Below the pieces are notes generated by a model, which was not told where the DNA came from, did not search any database, and saw only the letters and a program-made list of their open reading frames with translations. A DNA stretch of 64,000 bases, taken from assembly GCF_027531545.1 (NCBI RefSeq), contig NZ_JAPZSC010000016.1:62001-126000 (forward strand). Reading direction: 5' to 3'. A program made the translations under genes and the position numbers. Origin of the DNA: Silanimonas sp. Its GTDB lineage: Bacteria; Pseudomonadota; Gammaproteobacteria; Xanthomonadales; Xanthomonadaceae. Shown here one piece after another: positions 53,909-63,309 of the stretch (position 1 is the first letter of the stretch; each line of letters starts with the position of its first letter).

Positions 53909-53943
53909 CAAACGGCCCGCTTGCGCGGGCCGTTTGTTCTTTC
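53909..53943. terminator. Terminator between the Hsp70-like gene and metK
   Basis: A twelve-base-pair stem CAAACGGCCCGC with a TTGC loop, followed by TTCTTTC on the plus strand and by the AAACGG arm's T-rich complement on the minus strand. Probably serves both convergent genes. Confidence 0.85.
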
Positions 53944-53957
53944 AATGCACCGAAGAC

Positions 53958-55199
<1,242 letters not shown>

Positions 55200-55240
55200 T
55201 CGCTTATATCCCTTGATTCGGATGGAAAGATGGGCGGCGG

Positions 55241-55270
55241 ATGATACACCCCCGCGCCCCGGGGTGCATC
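55241..55270 (-). promoter_or_regulatory. Probable metK promoter overlapped by a dyad
   Basis: TATCAT on the minus strand (55241-55246) is a likely -10. GATACACCCC (55243-55252) and GGGGTGCATC (55261-55270) form an inverted repeat with one G-U-type mismatch that covers it. It could be an operator or, if transcribed, a hairpin. Confidence 0.4.
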
Positions 55271-55428
55271 TTGGTCCCGGACGCGTTGCCGATGGTTAAG
55301 CGGGTGCGACGCGTCGGCCCCGGTGCGCCGTGGTTCGCCGGGGGCGAGTCACGCGGATGCAACCGCAGGGAAACGAGGGCGTCGCGAAGGGTCGCCAGCA
55401 TTGGGCAAGCCACCGCGGAGCCCCCAGG

Positions 55429-57171
55429 GTGATCCAGCTCGAACAGCGCCTCGTTGAACGTTACCCCCACTGGTTCGAAGGGCCGAAGGCGGTCCTCGCG
55501 CAGGGCCTCGCACGCTCGATCGCGAAGTTCGGGAGGCTCGACGACATCAACGCCTGGCTGGCGGCGAATGGCCACCGCACCGGCTTCGATTTCGTCGAAG
55601 GCGTCCTCGACCACTTCGGCACCCGCTACACCGTCGACCAGGTCGAGCGCGGCCGGATCCCGCAGACGGGCCGCCTGATCATCGTGGCCAACCACCCGCT
55701 TGGGGCGCTCGACTCGCTGGCCCTGCTGCATCTCGTGGGCGGCGTCCGCCGCGACGTGCGCATCCTCGCCAACGATTTCCTGATGGAGTTCGAAGGCCTC
55801 CGCGAGCTGTTGCTTCCGCTGCGCATCCTCGGGGGCAAGCCGAGTGCGGAGAGCTTGAAGGCCGTCACGGCCGCGCTCGAGGCGGAGCAGGCGGTCATCG
55901 TCTTCCCGGCCGGCGAGGTGGCGCGCTTCGGTTGGCGCGGCGTGCAGGATGGCCGCTGGCGCGCCGGCTTCGTGAAGTTCGCTCGCGAGAGCGGCGCGCC
56001 GGTGCTGCCGGTGCGCATCAAGGCGAAGAACTCGGCGCTGTTCTACGGCCTCTCCAGCCTGTACAAGCCGGTCGGCACGGCCTTGCTGCCGCGCGAGATC
56101 TTCAAGGCGCGCGGCCTGCGCATCGACCTGCGCATCGGCCTGCCGCGGCGGATCGATGCGGAAGCCATCGAAGGTGGAGGCCTCGACACCGCCAAGGCGC
56201 TGGCGTCGATGCGGCAAGCCCTCCAGGCCATCGGCACCCGCAAGGAGACGGCGCCGCCCGGCCCGATGCCGCTCGCGCACGCGGTGGATCGCGGTGCGCT
56301 GCGGGCCGAGATCCTCGCCATGCGCGAGCTTGGCCGTACCCCGGACGGCAAGCAGATCCGCGTCGGCCGCCTGCGCGCCGACAGCCTGCTGCTGCGCGAA
56401 CTGGGCCGCCTGCGCGAGCAAAGCTTCCGTGCGGTGGGCGAGGGCACGGGCCGCGCCGTCGATGTCGATGCCTACGACACCTGGTACGAGCACATCGTGC
56501 TGTGGGACGCCGACGCGCTGCAGATCGCCGGCGCCTACCGCGTGTGCCGCGGTGCGGACGTGCTCGCCACGCGCGGCCTGAAGGGCCTGTACACCGCCAG
56601 CCTGTTCGACTTCGGACCGGAGGCGCAGGCGCATGTCGCCCAAGGCATGGAGCTCGGCCGCAGCTTCGTGGCGCCGGCCTACTGGGGCTCGCGCAGCCTC
56701 GACGACCTGTGGATCGGCATCGGCGCCTACCTGCGCGCGCACCCGGACGTGCGCTACCTGTTCGGGCCGGTGTCGATCAGCGCCGAGCTGCCGATCGCGG
56801 CCCGCGAACAATTGGTGGCCTACTACGGCCAGCATTACGGCGCGCCGGGCGTGCTGGCCCCGGTCGAGGCCGCGCCGCCGGCACGCGCGCGGCGACCCTT
56901 CCAGTTCCTCGCCGACGCCCCCTGCTACCGCGGGCTGGACGCCGAACAGAGCTTCCGGGTGCTGCGGGCCAATCTCGACGCCCTCGGGGCCAAGGTGCCG
57001 GTGCTCTACAAGCAGTACACCGAGCTGTGCGAGCCGGGCGGCGCACGCTTCCTGGCCTTCGGTGTCGATCCGGATTTTGCCAACTGCGTGGACGGGCTGA
57101 TCGAGGTCGACCTGCAGCGCATCAAGCCGAAGAAGTTCCAGCGCTACATCGCCGGGGAGATCGCCGCATGA
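55429..57171 (+). CDS. PlsC-GNAT fusion acyltransferase (OlsF-like)
   Basis: 580 aa from a GTG at 55429 with GGAG eight bases upstream; an ATG at 55330 in frame would add 33 unconserved residues. The N-terminal half is a PlsC-type O-acyltransferase: IIVANHPLGALDSLALL, with His89 and Asp95 in the NHPxGxxD form of this subfamily, then VIVFPAGEVARFG. The C-terminal half resembles the GNAT-like N-acyltransferase of ornithine-lipid synthesis (DAYDTWYEHIVLWD, GSRSLDDLWIGIGAYL). This order fits OlsF, which makes ornithine lipids in two acylations. Product here is inferred. Coupled by ATGA to the next gene. Confidence 0.85.
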   Translation: MIQLEQRLVERYPHWFEGPKAVLAQGLARSIAKFGRLDDINAWLAANGHRTGFDFVEGVLDHFGTRYTVDQVERGRIPQTGRLIIVANHPLGALDSLALLHLVGGVRRDVRILANDFLMEFEGLRELLLPLRILGGKPSAESLKAVTAALEAEQAVIVFPAGEVARFGWRGVQDGRWRAGFVKFARESGAPVLPVRIKAKNSALFYGLSSLYKPVGTALLPREIFKARGLRIDLRIGLPRRIDAEAIEGGGLDTAKALASMRQALQAIGTRKETAPPGPMPLAHAVDRGALRAEILAMRELGRTPDGKQIRVGRLRADSLLLRELGRLREQSFRAVGEGTGRAVDVDAYDTWYEHIVLWDADALQIAGAYRVCRGADVLATRGLKGLYTASLFDFGPEAQAHVAQGMELGRSFVAPAYWGSRSLDDLWIGIGAYLRAHPDVRYLFGPVSISAELPIAAREQLVAYYGQHYGAPGVLAPVEAAPPARARRPFQFLADAPCYRGLDAEQSFRVLRANLDALGAKVPVLYKQYTELCEPGGARFLAFGVDPDFANCVDGLIEVDLQRIKPKKFQRYIAGEIAA

Positions 57172-58001
57172 CGCGCCGTCGCGCCGCCTTCGTCTCCGAC
57201 GTGCACCTCGGCTCGAAGCATTGCCACGCCGAAGAGCTGGCCGCCTTCCTGGGCACGCTGGACGTCGAGCGCCTGTACCTCGTCGGCGACATCGTCGACC
57301 TGTGGTGGATGTCGGCCAAGCGCGCGGCCTGGGGGCATGGGCAGAACCACGTCGTGGAAGCGCTGCACCGCCTCCGCGCCGCCGGCACCGAGCTGATCTA
57401 CGTGCCCGGCAACCACGACCGGCCCATCCGCCGCTTCTGCGGCTTGATGCTGCCGCGCATGAGCGTGCGCCGGCGCGTGATCCATACCACCGCCGACGGC
57501 CGTCGCCTGCTGGTGGTGCATGGGGACGACTACGACAGCGCCACGCAGTTCGGCGGCTTCCAGGAGGAGCTCGGCGACTGGCTGTACGAGCGCATCCTCA
57601 CCGGCAACCGCATCGCCAACGCGCTGCGTCGCCGTTTCGGCTTGCGCTACTGGTCGCTGGCGGATTTCCTGAAGCGCCAGAGCGGCGCGGCCGAGCGCTA
57701 CATCGCGCGGTTCATCGAGGCGGGGCTCGATGACGTGCGTCGCCGCGGCCTCGACGGCATCGTCTGTGGCCACATCCATCGTCCGGCGCTGTTCGAGCGC
57801 GATGGCCTCGTGTACGCCAACGACGGCGACTGGGTGGAGAGCCTCACGGCCCTCGTGGAAGACCGCGACGGCACGCTGCGACTGCTCGACCATCGCGGCG
57901 AGACCTTGAAGCGTCTCGGTCCCAAGGTCTGCTGGATCGACGAGCGCCGCGAGGTTCCGGCCCGCGCGGCCGCGCCCGAGCCGCTGCACGAGGCCGCCTG
58001 A
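57168..58001 (+). CDS. LpxH-like UDP-2,3-diacylglucosamine diphosphatase family hydrolase
   Basis: Calcineurin-like metallophosphoesterase, 277 aa. Metal ligands are visible in order: SDVHLGSKH (Asp11, His13), GDIVDLWW (Asp41), GNHDRP (Asn82, His83), VHGDDYD and GHIHRP. The middle helical insert (SLADFLKRQSGAAERY) is as in LpxH-type enzymes. It is longer than E. coli LpxH and may be an LpxH2-type or another phospholipid-head hydrolase. The start overlaps the acyltransferase stop, so the two proteins are made together. Confidence 0.87.
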   Translation: MTRRRAAFVSDVHLGSKHCHAEELAAFLGTLDVERLYLVGDIVDLWWMSAKRAAWGHGQNHVVEALHRLRAAGTELIYVPGNHDRPIRRFCGLMLPRMSVRRRVIHTTADGRRLLVVHGDDYDSATQFGGFQEELGDWLYERILTGNRIANALRRRFGLRYWSLADFLKRQSGAAERYIARFIEAGLDDVRRRGLDGIVCGHIHRPALFERDGLVYANDGDWVESLTALVEDRDGTLRLLDHRGETLKRLGPKVCWIDERREVPARAAAPEPLHEAA

Positions 58002-58069
58002 ACCGGGCGAGGAACGCTGCTGGCTGAACCAAACGGCGCGGCGCTCACCCCGCGCCCACGGATCGTGCC

Positions 58070-58075
58070 TACGCT
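58070..58075 (+). promoter_or_regulatory. -10-like hexamer six bases before the YdjM-like gene
   Basis: TACGCT, six bases, then ATG at 58082, with no ribosome site. Same spacing as several other genes here. Confidence 0.45.
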
Positions 58076-58081
58076 TGGCGC

Positions 58082-59173
58082 ATGGATTCCTTGAGCCAAC
58101 TCGTCCTCGGGGCTGCCGTCGCCGCGGCTTGCGTACCCGCCCGCCACCGCCGCAAGGCGCTCCTCGTCGGTGCGGCCTTGGGAACGCTGCCCGACCTCGA
58201 CGTGCTGATCGACTACGGCGACGCGGTCAGCAACATGACCTTCCACCGCGGCTTCAGCCACTCGCTGTTCGTGCTGCCGGTCGTTGCGCTGCTGCTTTGG
58301 GCCGTGTTGCGCCGGTTCTGGGCGCCGGTGCGCGAAGCCCCCCGGGCTTGGGGCTGGGCGATCCTGTTGCCGCTGGTCACGCACCCGTTGCTCGATGCCC
58401 TCACCGTCTACGGGACGCAGCTGTTCTGGCCGCTCACGACGCCGCCGGTGATGGGCGGCAGCCTGTTCATCATCGACCCGCTCTACACCCTGCCGCTGCT
58501 GGTGGCCGTCCTTGTCGCCGCCCTCGCCGGTGAAGCGCGCCGCGCTGGTGCCGCGGTGGTGGTCGGCCTCGCGTTGAGCACCGGCTACGCCGGCTGGAGC
58601 CTTGTCGCACAGCGTCACGTCGATGCGATGGCCGAGGAAAGCCTGCGCGGGACGCCGCATGCCGATGCGCCGCGATTCGTCGTGGCGATGCCCTTCACCA
58701 CGCTCGCGTGGCGGGTGGTGGTGGTGACGCCGGAGGGCTACCTCGAAGGCGAGCGCTCACTGGTGGCCGACCGCGGGCCCATCGACTTCGTCGAGCACCG
58801 TTTCGACCGCCGTCTGCTGGAGGAGGCGGGCGGGCTGTGGGCGGTGCAGCGGCTGCTGTGGTTCAGCCACGGCTTCCAGCGCGCGGACGTGGTGGATGGC
58901 GAGCTTCGCCTCGCCGACCTCCGCATGGGCCAGCACCCCACGTTCTTCTTCACCCACGTGGTCGGGCGTCGCGAGGGCGGGGCCTGGGTGCCGGCCGACA
59001 ACCGGCAGATCGAACAGCCGCGCGTGCGCGAGGGCCAATTGGCCGGGCTGTGGCGCCGCGTGTGGTTTGGCGAGCCGATTCCCGGCACGCCCTTCGCCGA
59101 GCGTGCCTCGGCGCGTGCTCAGGCCGCGGAGGCGAAGTCCGGCGCGACGCCGGCGATCAACGCGTCGAAGTAG
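58082..59173 (+). CDS. YdjM-type membrane-bound metal-dependent hydrolase
   Basis: 363 aa. The N-terminus MDSLSQLVLGAAVAAA and the set GTLPDLDVLIDY, TFHRGFSHSLFVLP and VTHPLLDALTVYGTQLFWPLT are the conserved His/Asp motifs of this inner-membrane family. Four to five membrane spans are visible, then a soluble C-terminal domain of about 180 residues. In E. coli the related ydjM gene is LexA-regulated; no SOS box is seen here. Reaction unknown. The last 55 bases overlap dusB on the other strand. Confidence 0.88.
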   Translation: MDSLSQLVLGAAVAAACVPARHRRKALLVGAALGTLPDLDVLIDYGDAVSNMTFHRGFSHSLFVLPVVALLLWAVLRRFWAPVREAPRAWGWAILLPLVTHPLLDALTVYGTQLFWPLTTPPVMGGSLFIIDPLYTLPLLVAVLVAALAGEARRAGAAVVVGLALSTGYAGWSLVAQRHVDAMAEESLRGTPHADAPRFVVAMPFTTLAWRVVVVTPEGYLEGERSLVADRGPIDFVEHRFDRRLLEEAGGLWAVQRLLWFSHGFQRADVVDGELRLADLRMGQHPTFFFTHVVGRREGGAWVPADNRQIEQPRVREGQLAGLWRRVWFGEPIPGTPFAERASARAQAAEAKSGATPAINASK

Positions 59174-60117
59174 TCGCGCGTCAGGGCGATCTGCCGCTCG
59201 CCGGTCTCGGCGGCGTTGACGACCGTGCGGAACGCGGCCTGCTCCGGGTGGTCCTTGGCGTACCAGCCGAGGTGCTTGCGGGCGATGCGGACACCCTGCG
59301 GCGCGCCGTAGAACGCGTGCAGGTGCTCGAGGTGGCCGATCAGCACGTCGCGCACCTCGGCGAGCGTGACCGGCGGCAGCTCGGTGCCGGTGGCGAGGAA
59401 GTGGGCGATCTCGCGGAAGATCCACGGCCGGCCCTGCGCGGCGCGGCCCACCATCACCGCGTCGGCGCCGGTGGCCTCGAGCACCGCTTTCGCCTTGTGT
59501 GGGGAGCTGACGTCGCCGTTGGCGATCACCGGGATGCGCACGGCGGCCTTCACCGCGGCGATGGTGGCGTATTCGGCCTCGCCCTCGTAGAAATCGTTGC
59601 GCGTGCGGCCGTGGATGGTCAGCGCGGCGATGCCACTCTGTTCCGCGATGCGGGCGATCGTGAGCGCGTTGCGCGTCTCGCGGCACCAGCCGGTGCGGAT
59701 CTTCAGCGTCACCGGCACGTCCACTGCGCCGACCACCGCCTCGAGGATGCGCGCCACCAGGGCTTCGTCGCGAAGCAGGGCCGAGCCCGCCGCGACGTTG
59801 CAGACCTTCTTCGCCGGGCAGCCCATGTTGATGTCGATGAGCTCGGCGCCGTGCGCCGCGTTGTAGCGCGCGGCCTCGGCAAGCTGGCTGGGCTCGGTGC
59901 CGGCGATCTGCACCGAGACGGGTTCCGGTTCGCCCACGTGGTCCATGCGCCGCAGCGACTTCGGCGTGTTCCAGAAGCGCGGATCGCTGGTGGTCATTTC
60001 GGAGACGCACAGGCCCGCGCCCAGACGCTTGCACAGCATCCGGAACGGCTTGTCGGTGACGCCGGCCATGGGGGCCAGCACCACGGGCGCGTCGATGCGG
60101 TAGGGGCCGATCTGCAT
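59119..60117 (-). CDS. dusB: tRNA-dihydrouridine synthase B
   Basis: FMN enzyme that reduces uridines in the tRNA D-loop. 332 aa. VVLAPMAGVTDKPFR, SEMTTSDPRF, IDINMGCPAKKVCN (catalytic Cys), TLKIRTGW, IHGRTRNDFYEG and VMVGRAAQGRPWIF are typical of DusB. The start is at 60117. GAGAAT lies six bases upstream of it on the minus strand. In many gammaproteobacteria dusB is followed by fis; here it is not. Confidence 0.95.
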   Translation of the reverse strand: MQIGPYRIDAPVVLAPMAGVTDKPFRMLCKRLGAGLCVSEMTTSDPRFWNTPKSLRRMDHVGEPEPVSVQIAGTEPSQLAEAARYNAAHGAELIDINMGCPAKKVCNVAAGSALLRDEALVARILEAVVGAVDVPVTLKIRTGWCRETRNALTIARIAEQSGIAALTIHGRTRNDFYEGEAEYATIAAVKAAVRIPVIANGDVSSPHKAKAVLEATGADAVMVGRAAQGRPWIFREIAHFLATGTELPPVTLAEVRDVLIGHLEHLHAFYGAPQGVRIARKHLGWYAKDHPEQAAFRTVVNAAETGERQIALTRDYFDALIAGVAPDFASAA

Positions 60118-60123
60118 GGGTGC

Positions 60124-60129
60124 ATTCTC
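60124..60129 (-). promoter_or_regulatory. -10-like hexamer six bases before the dusB ATG
   Basis: GAGAAT on the minus strand, six bases from the start codon. It fits the leaderless pattern less well than the TANNNT cases. Confidence 0.35.
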
Positions 60130-60231
60130 GCAGGCCGGCTCGTCCGGCGCAGGAACCCGGGCTGACCGTGGTCAAACGCCGGGGCGCGTTCCCGCGTCAG
60201 GATGGGGCATCGACGGAAAGGGAACCGACCC

Positions 60232-61236
60232 ATGCGCATCGCCGTGTATTCGCACCGTGCCTACGAGGCCGACACCCTGGACAGCGCCCTGCGCGAAGCC
60301 GGGATCGACGCACTGACGCTCGAATCCCGGCTGGACGTGCGCACCGCCGCGCTCGCGGCCGGGACGGAGGCCGTCTGCGCTTTCGTGAACGACGACCTTT
60401 CCGCGCCCGTGCTCGAGGCCCTCGCCGCGAGCGGCGTACGCGGAATCGCCCTGCGCTGCGCCGGGTTCAACAACGTCGACCTCGACGCCGCGCGCCGGTT
60501 GCGGCTGAGGGTGCTGCGCGTGCCCGCCTATTCGCCCGCCGCGGTGGCCGAGCACGCGCTCGCGCTGATGCTCACCCTCAACCGGAAGACGCATCGGGCC
60601 TACCAGCGGGTGCGCGAAGGCAATCTGTCCCTCGACGGGCTGGTGGGCTTCGACCTCGAGCACAAGACCGTCGCCGTGGTGGGTGCGGGCCGCATCGGCA
60701 CGGCGCTCGTGCGGATCCTCGCGGGGCTCGGCTGCCGGGTATTGGCCGTCGACCCCCAGCCCGAGCCGGCCCTGCGGGCTCGCGTCGAGGCCCTGGGCGG
60801 CGTGTTCCTGCCGCTCGACGAGGCGCTGCCTCAGGCCGATGTGGTCAGCCTGCATTGCCCGCTGACGGCCGCCACGAAGCATCTGGTCGATGCCCGCCGG
60901 CTCGCGGCCATGAAGCCCGGGGCCATGCTGATCAACACCAGTCGCGGTGGCCTCGTCGATACGAAGGCGCTGATCGCCACGCTGAAGCGCCGCCATCTCG
61001 GCGCCGTGGGGCTGGATGTCTACGAGGAGGAGGCCGGCCTGTTCGACCGTGACCTCTCGGAACGCGGCATCGACGACGATGTGTTCGCGCGCCTGCTCAC
61101 CTTCCCGAACGTGTTGGTCACCGCGCACCAGGGCTTCCTGACGCGCGAGGCGCTCACGCAGATCGCCGCCACCACCGTGATGAACCTGCAGGCCATCGAT
61201 CGCGGCGAGCCGGCCGCGGAGCGCGAGCTCGGCTGA
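60232..61236 (+). CDS. ldhA: D-lactate dehydrogenase (LdhA-type 2-hydroxyacid dehydrogenase)
   Basis: 334 aa. ALRCAGFNNVDLDAA, VPAYSPAAVAEHALALML, VVGAGRIGTALVRIL (NAD fold), LINTSRGGLVD (Arg), DVYEEEAGLFDRD (Glu) and TAHQGFLTREAL (catalytic His) match fermentative LdhA. It should reduce pyruvate to D-lactate with NADH, although members can act on other 2-keto acids. GGAAAGGGAA precedes the ATG at 60232. Confidence 0.93.
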   Translation: MRIAVYSHRAYEADTLDSALREAGIDALTLESRLDVRTAALAAGTEAVCAFVNDDLSAPVLEALAASGVRGIALRCAGFNNVDLDAARRLRLRVLRVPAYSPAAVAEHALALMLTLNRKTHRAYQRVREGNLSLDGLVGFDLEHKTVAVVGAGRIGTALVRILAGLGCRVLAVDPQPEPALRARVEALGGVFLPLDEALPQADVVSLHCPLTAATKHLVDARRLAAMKPGAMLINTSRGGLVDTKALIATLKRRHLGAVGLDVYEEEAGLFDRDLSERGIDDDVFARLLTFPNVLVTAHQGFLTREALTQIAATTVMNLQAIDRGEPAAERELG

Positions 61237-61259
61237 GGCGGCCCGCGATCCTCACGGGC

Positions 61260-62300
61260 TCAGCCCGCGGGCGGTGCTTCCGCTGATGAATCGGCGGGCG
61301 CCTCGGCGGGTACCGCAGCGCCGTCGCCTGCGTCATCCGTAGCACCTTCCGCCGCGGCATCGGCTGGCGCTTCCCCAGCCTCGGCGTCGGCATCCGCTGG
61401 ATCCTCGTTGCGGCCCAGCGCCGCATCTTCCGTCGCCTTGTTCATCACGATGATGCTGATGCGGCGGTTGATCGGGTTGGTGGGGTTCTCTTTGTCGAAC
61501 AGCACTGAGTCGGAGACGCCGACCACGCGGGCCATTTTCTCCATCGACACGCCACCGCTCACGAGCGCGCGGCGCGCGGCGTTGGCCCGGTCGGCGGAGA
61601 GCTCCCAGTTGGTGTAGCCGCTGTCGCCGCCGCCGAAGGGCGTGGTGTCGGTGTGGCCGGTGATGCTCAGGCGGTTCGGCACGCCCTGCAGGTAGGGCGC
61701 CAGCTCGTTGAGGATGTTGATGGTGTAGCTCTGCAGGCGGAAGCTGCCCGAATCGAACATCGGCCGGTTCTGCTGGTCGACGATCTGGATGCGCAGGCCT
61801 TCCGGCGTGATGTCGAGCAGCAGCTGCTCCTTGAAGGCCGCCAGCGACGCGCTCTGTTCGATGGCTTCCTCGAGCTGTTCCTTGAGGTCTTCCAGCCGCG
61901 CCTTCTCGATCTCGCGCGCTTCGGCTTCGATCTCCTCGTCGGTCATCGGGGCCGCGCCGCCTTCGGCGGGGTCTTCCGTCTCGCCGTCGCCCGGATCGCC
62001 GTCCGGCGGCTTCACCGCGTCGAAGACCTGCACCGGCGCATCGCCGGCGCCGCCGGGGCCCATCGATCCCGGCACCGTCGATACCGACATGCCTTCGAGG
62101 ATCGACGGGTTCTTGAAGTACGCGGCCATGCCGCCGAGCTGCTCCTGCGGCATTGTCGCCGAGAGCCACATCACCATGAAGAAGGCCATCATCGCGGTGA
62201 CGAAGTCGGCGTAGGCCACCTTCCACGCGCCGCCATGGTGGCCGCCCGCGTTGATCTTCTTCTTGACGATGATGATCGGCTGTTCTTCTTTGCCGGCCAT
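61260..62300 (-). CDS. motB: Flagellar motor stator protein MotB
   Basis: 346 aa. KKINAGGHHGGAWKVAYADFVTAMMAFFMVMWL contains the single span and the proton-binding Asp (YADF). A long acidic linker follows, then the OmpA-like peptidoglycan domain (SITGHTDTTPFGG, LSADRANAARRALVSGGV, INRRISIIV). The last 50 or so residues are Ala/Glu/Asp-rich low complexity. GGAGG precedes the ATG. Downstream of motA. Confidence 0.96.
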   Translation of the reverse strand: MAGKEEQPIIIVKKKINAGGHHGGAWKVAYADFVTAMMAFFMVMWLSATMPQEQLGGMAAYFKNPSILEGMSVSTVPGSMGPGGAGDAPVQVFDAVKPPDGDPGDGETEDPAEGGAAPMTDEEIEAEAREIEKARLEDLKEQLEEAIEQSASLAAFKEQLLLDITPEGLRIQIVDQQNRPMFDSGSFRLQSYTINILNELAPYLQGVPNRLSITGHTDTTPFGGGDSGYTNWELSADRANAARRALVSGGVSMEKMARVVGVSDSVLFDKENPTNPINRRISIIVMNKATEDAALGRNEDPADADAEAGEAPADAAAEGATDDAGDGAAVPAEAPADSSAEAPPAG

Positions 62301-62324
62301 GGTCGAGCCTCCGCCGGAGCGCGC

Positions 62325-63188
62325 TTACTTCGCGCCTTTGAGTTCGGTTTCGAGGTCCGCGAAGCTCGGGCGGATGTCGGAGAACAGCTGCTTGCGCGCG
62401 AACTCGATCGCCACCGGCGGCGGGTAGCCGCGCACCGAGGCGAGAAGGGCGATCTTCACCAGCTCGAAGGGCTTGCTGTCCTCTTCCGCGCGCACCGCCA
62501 TGGCCGAGGCCACCGGGCCGACGAAGCCGTAGCCGAGCAGGATGCCGAGGAAGGTGCCGACCAGCGCCGCGGCGACCTTCTGGCCGATGACTTCCGGCGG
62601 CGCATTGCCGACGTACTCCATCACCTTCACGATGCCGAGCACGGCCGCCACGATGCCGAAGGCCGGCAGGCCGTCGGCCACCACTTGCACCGAGTGCGAG
62701 GGGGCGTGGCCTTCCTTGTGGTGCGTGTCGAGCTCAGCCTCCAGCACGGCTTCGAGCTCGTGCGGATTCATGTTTCCGCCGATCATCAGGCGCAGGCAGT
62801 CGGTGATGAAGTCGAGCAGGTGGTGGTCGGCCAGCACCTTCGGGTATTTCTGGAAGATCGCGCTCGCCTCGGGGTTCTCCACGTGCGATTCGACGGCCAT
62901 CAGGCCTTCCTTGCGGATCTTCATGAGCAGCTCGTAGAGCAGCTTGAGCAGCTCGACGTAGTCGGCCTTGCCGAACTTCGGGCCCTTCAGCAGGCCGAGC
63001 GCGCCGCTGATGCTGCCCTTGATGTTCTTCATCGTGTTGCCGGCGATGAAGGCACCGAGTGCGCCGCCGCCGATAATGAGCGTCTCGACCGCGGCGGCCT
63101 TCACGATGACCATGATGTTGCCACCCGCGAAGATGAAGCCGCCGAACACGCAAGCCAGGATCACGACGTAGCCGATCAGTACGAACAC
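62325..63188 (-). CDS. motA: Flagellar motor stator protein MotA
   Basis: 287 aa from a GTG start with a strong GGAGG-type site. Four membrane spans surround a cytosolic loop with the charged residues that touch FliG (EIRKEGLMAVESHVENPEASAIF). PAFGIVAAVLGIVKVMEYV is the conserved pore-forming segment. With MotB it forms the proton-driven stator. No other flagellar gene is in the window. Confidence 0.96.
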   Translation of the reverse strand: MFVLIGYVVILACVFGGFIFAGGNIMVIVKAAAVETLIIGGGALGAFIAGNTMKNIKGSISGALGLLKGPKFGKADYVELLKLLYELLMKIRKEGLMAVESHVENPEASAIFQKYPKVLADHHLLDFITDCLRLMIGGNMNPHELEAVLEAELDTHHKEGHAPSHSVQVVADGLPAFGIVAAVLGIVKVMEYVGNAPPEVIGQKVAAALVGTFLGILLGYGFVGPVASAMAVRAEEDSKPFELVKIALLASVRGYPPPVAIEFARKQLFSDIRPSFADLETELKGAK

Positions 63189-63265
63189 GGGCTCCCTCCA
63201 GGGTCGTTGGCGTCAGCGAGCGGCCATGCTAGCCGAAGGTCGAGGACGCTGTCGCTTCGACCATG

Positions 63266-63287
63266 GTGAAACGTGGGCCCACTTCAC
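63266..63287. promoter_or_regulatory. Dyad upstream of motA
   Basis: GTGAA and TTCAC flank a perfect GTGGGCCCAC palindrome. It lies in the 121-base gap between the truncated kinase gene and motA. A TTGACA on the minus strand (63308-63313) overlaps the kinase stop. Function not established. Confidence 0.3.
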
Positions 63288-63309
63288 ACGCCGGGCCTTG
63301 CGGCGCGTG

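Noticed and set aside
58001-58081. SOS (LexA) box before the YdjM-like gene
   Set aside because: No CTG-N10-CAG arrangement was found in this gap.
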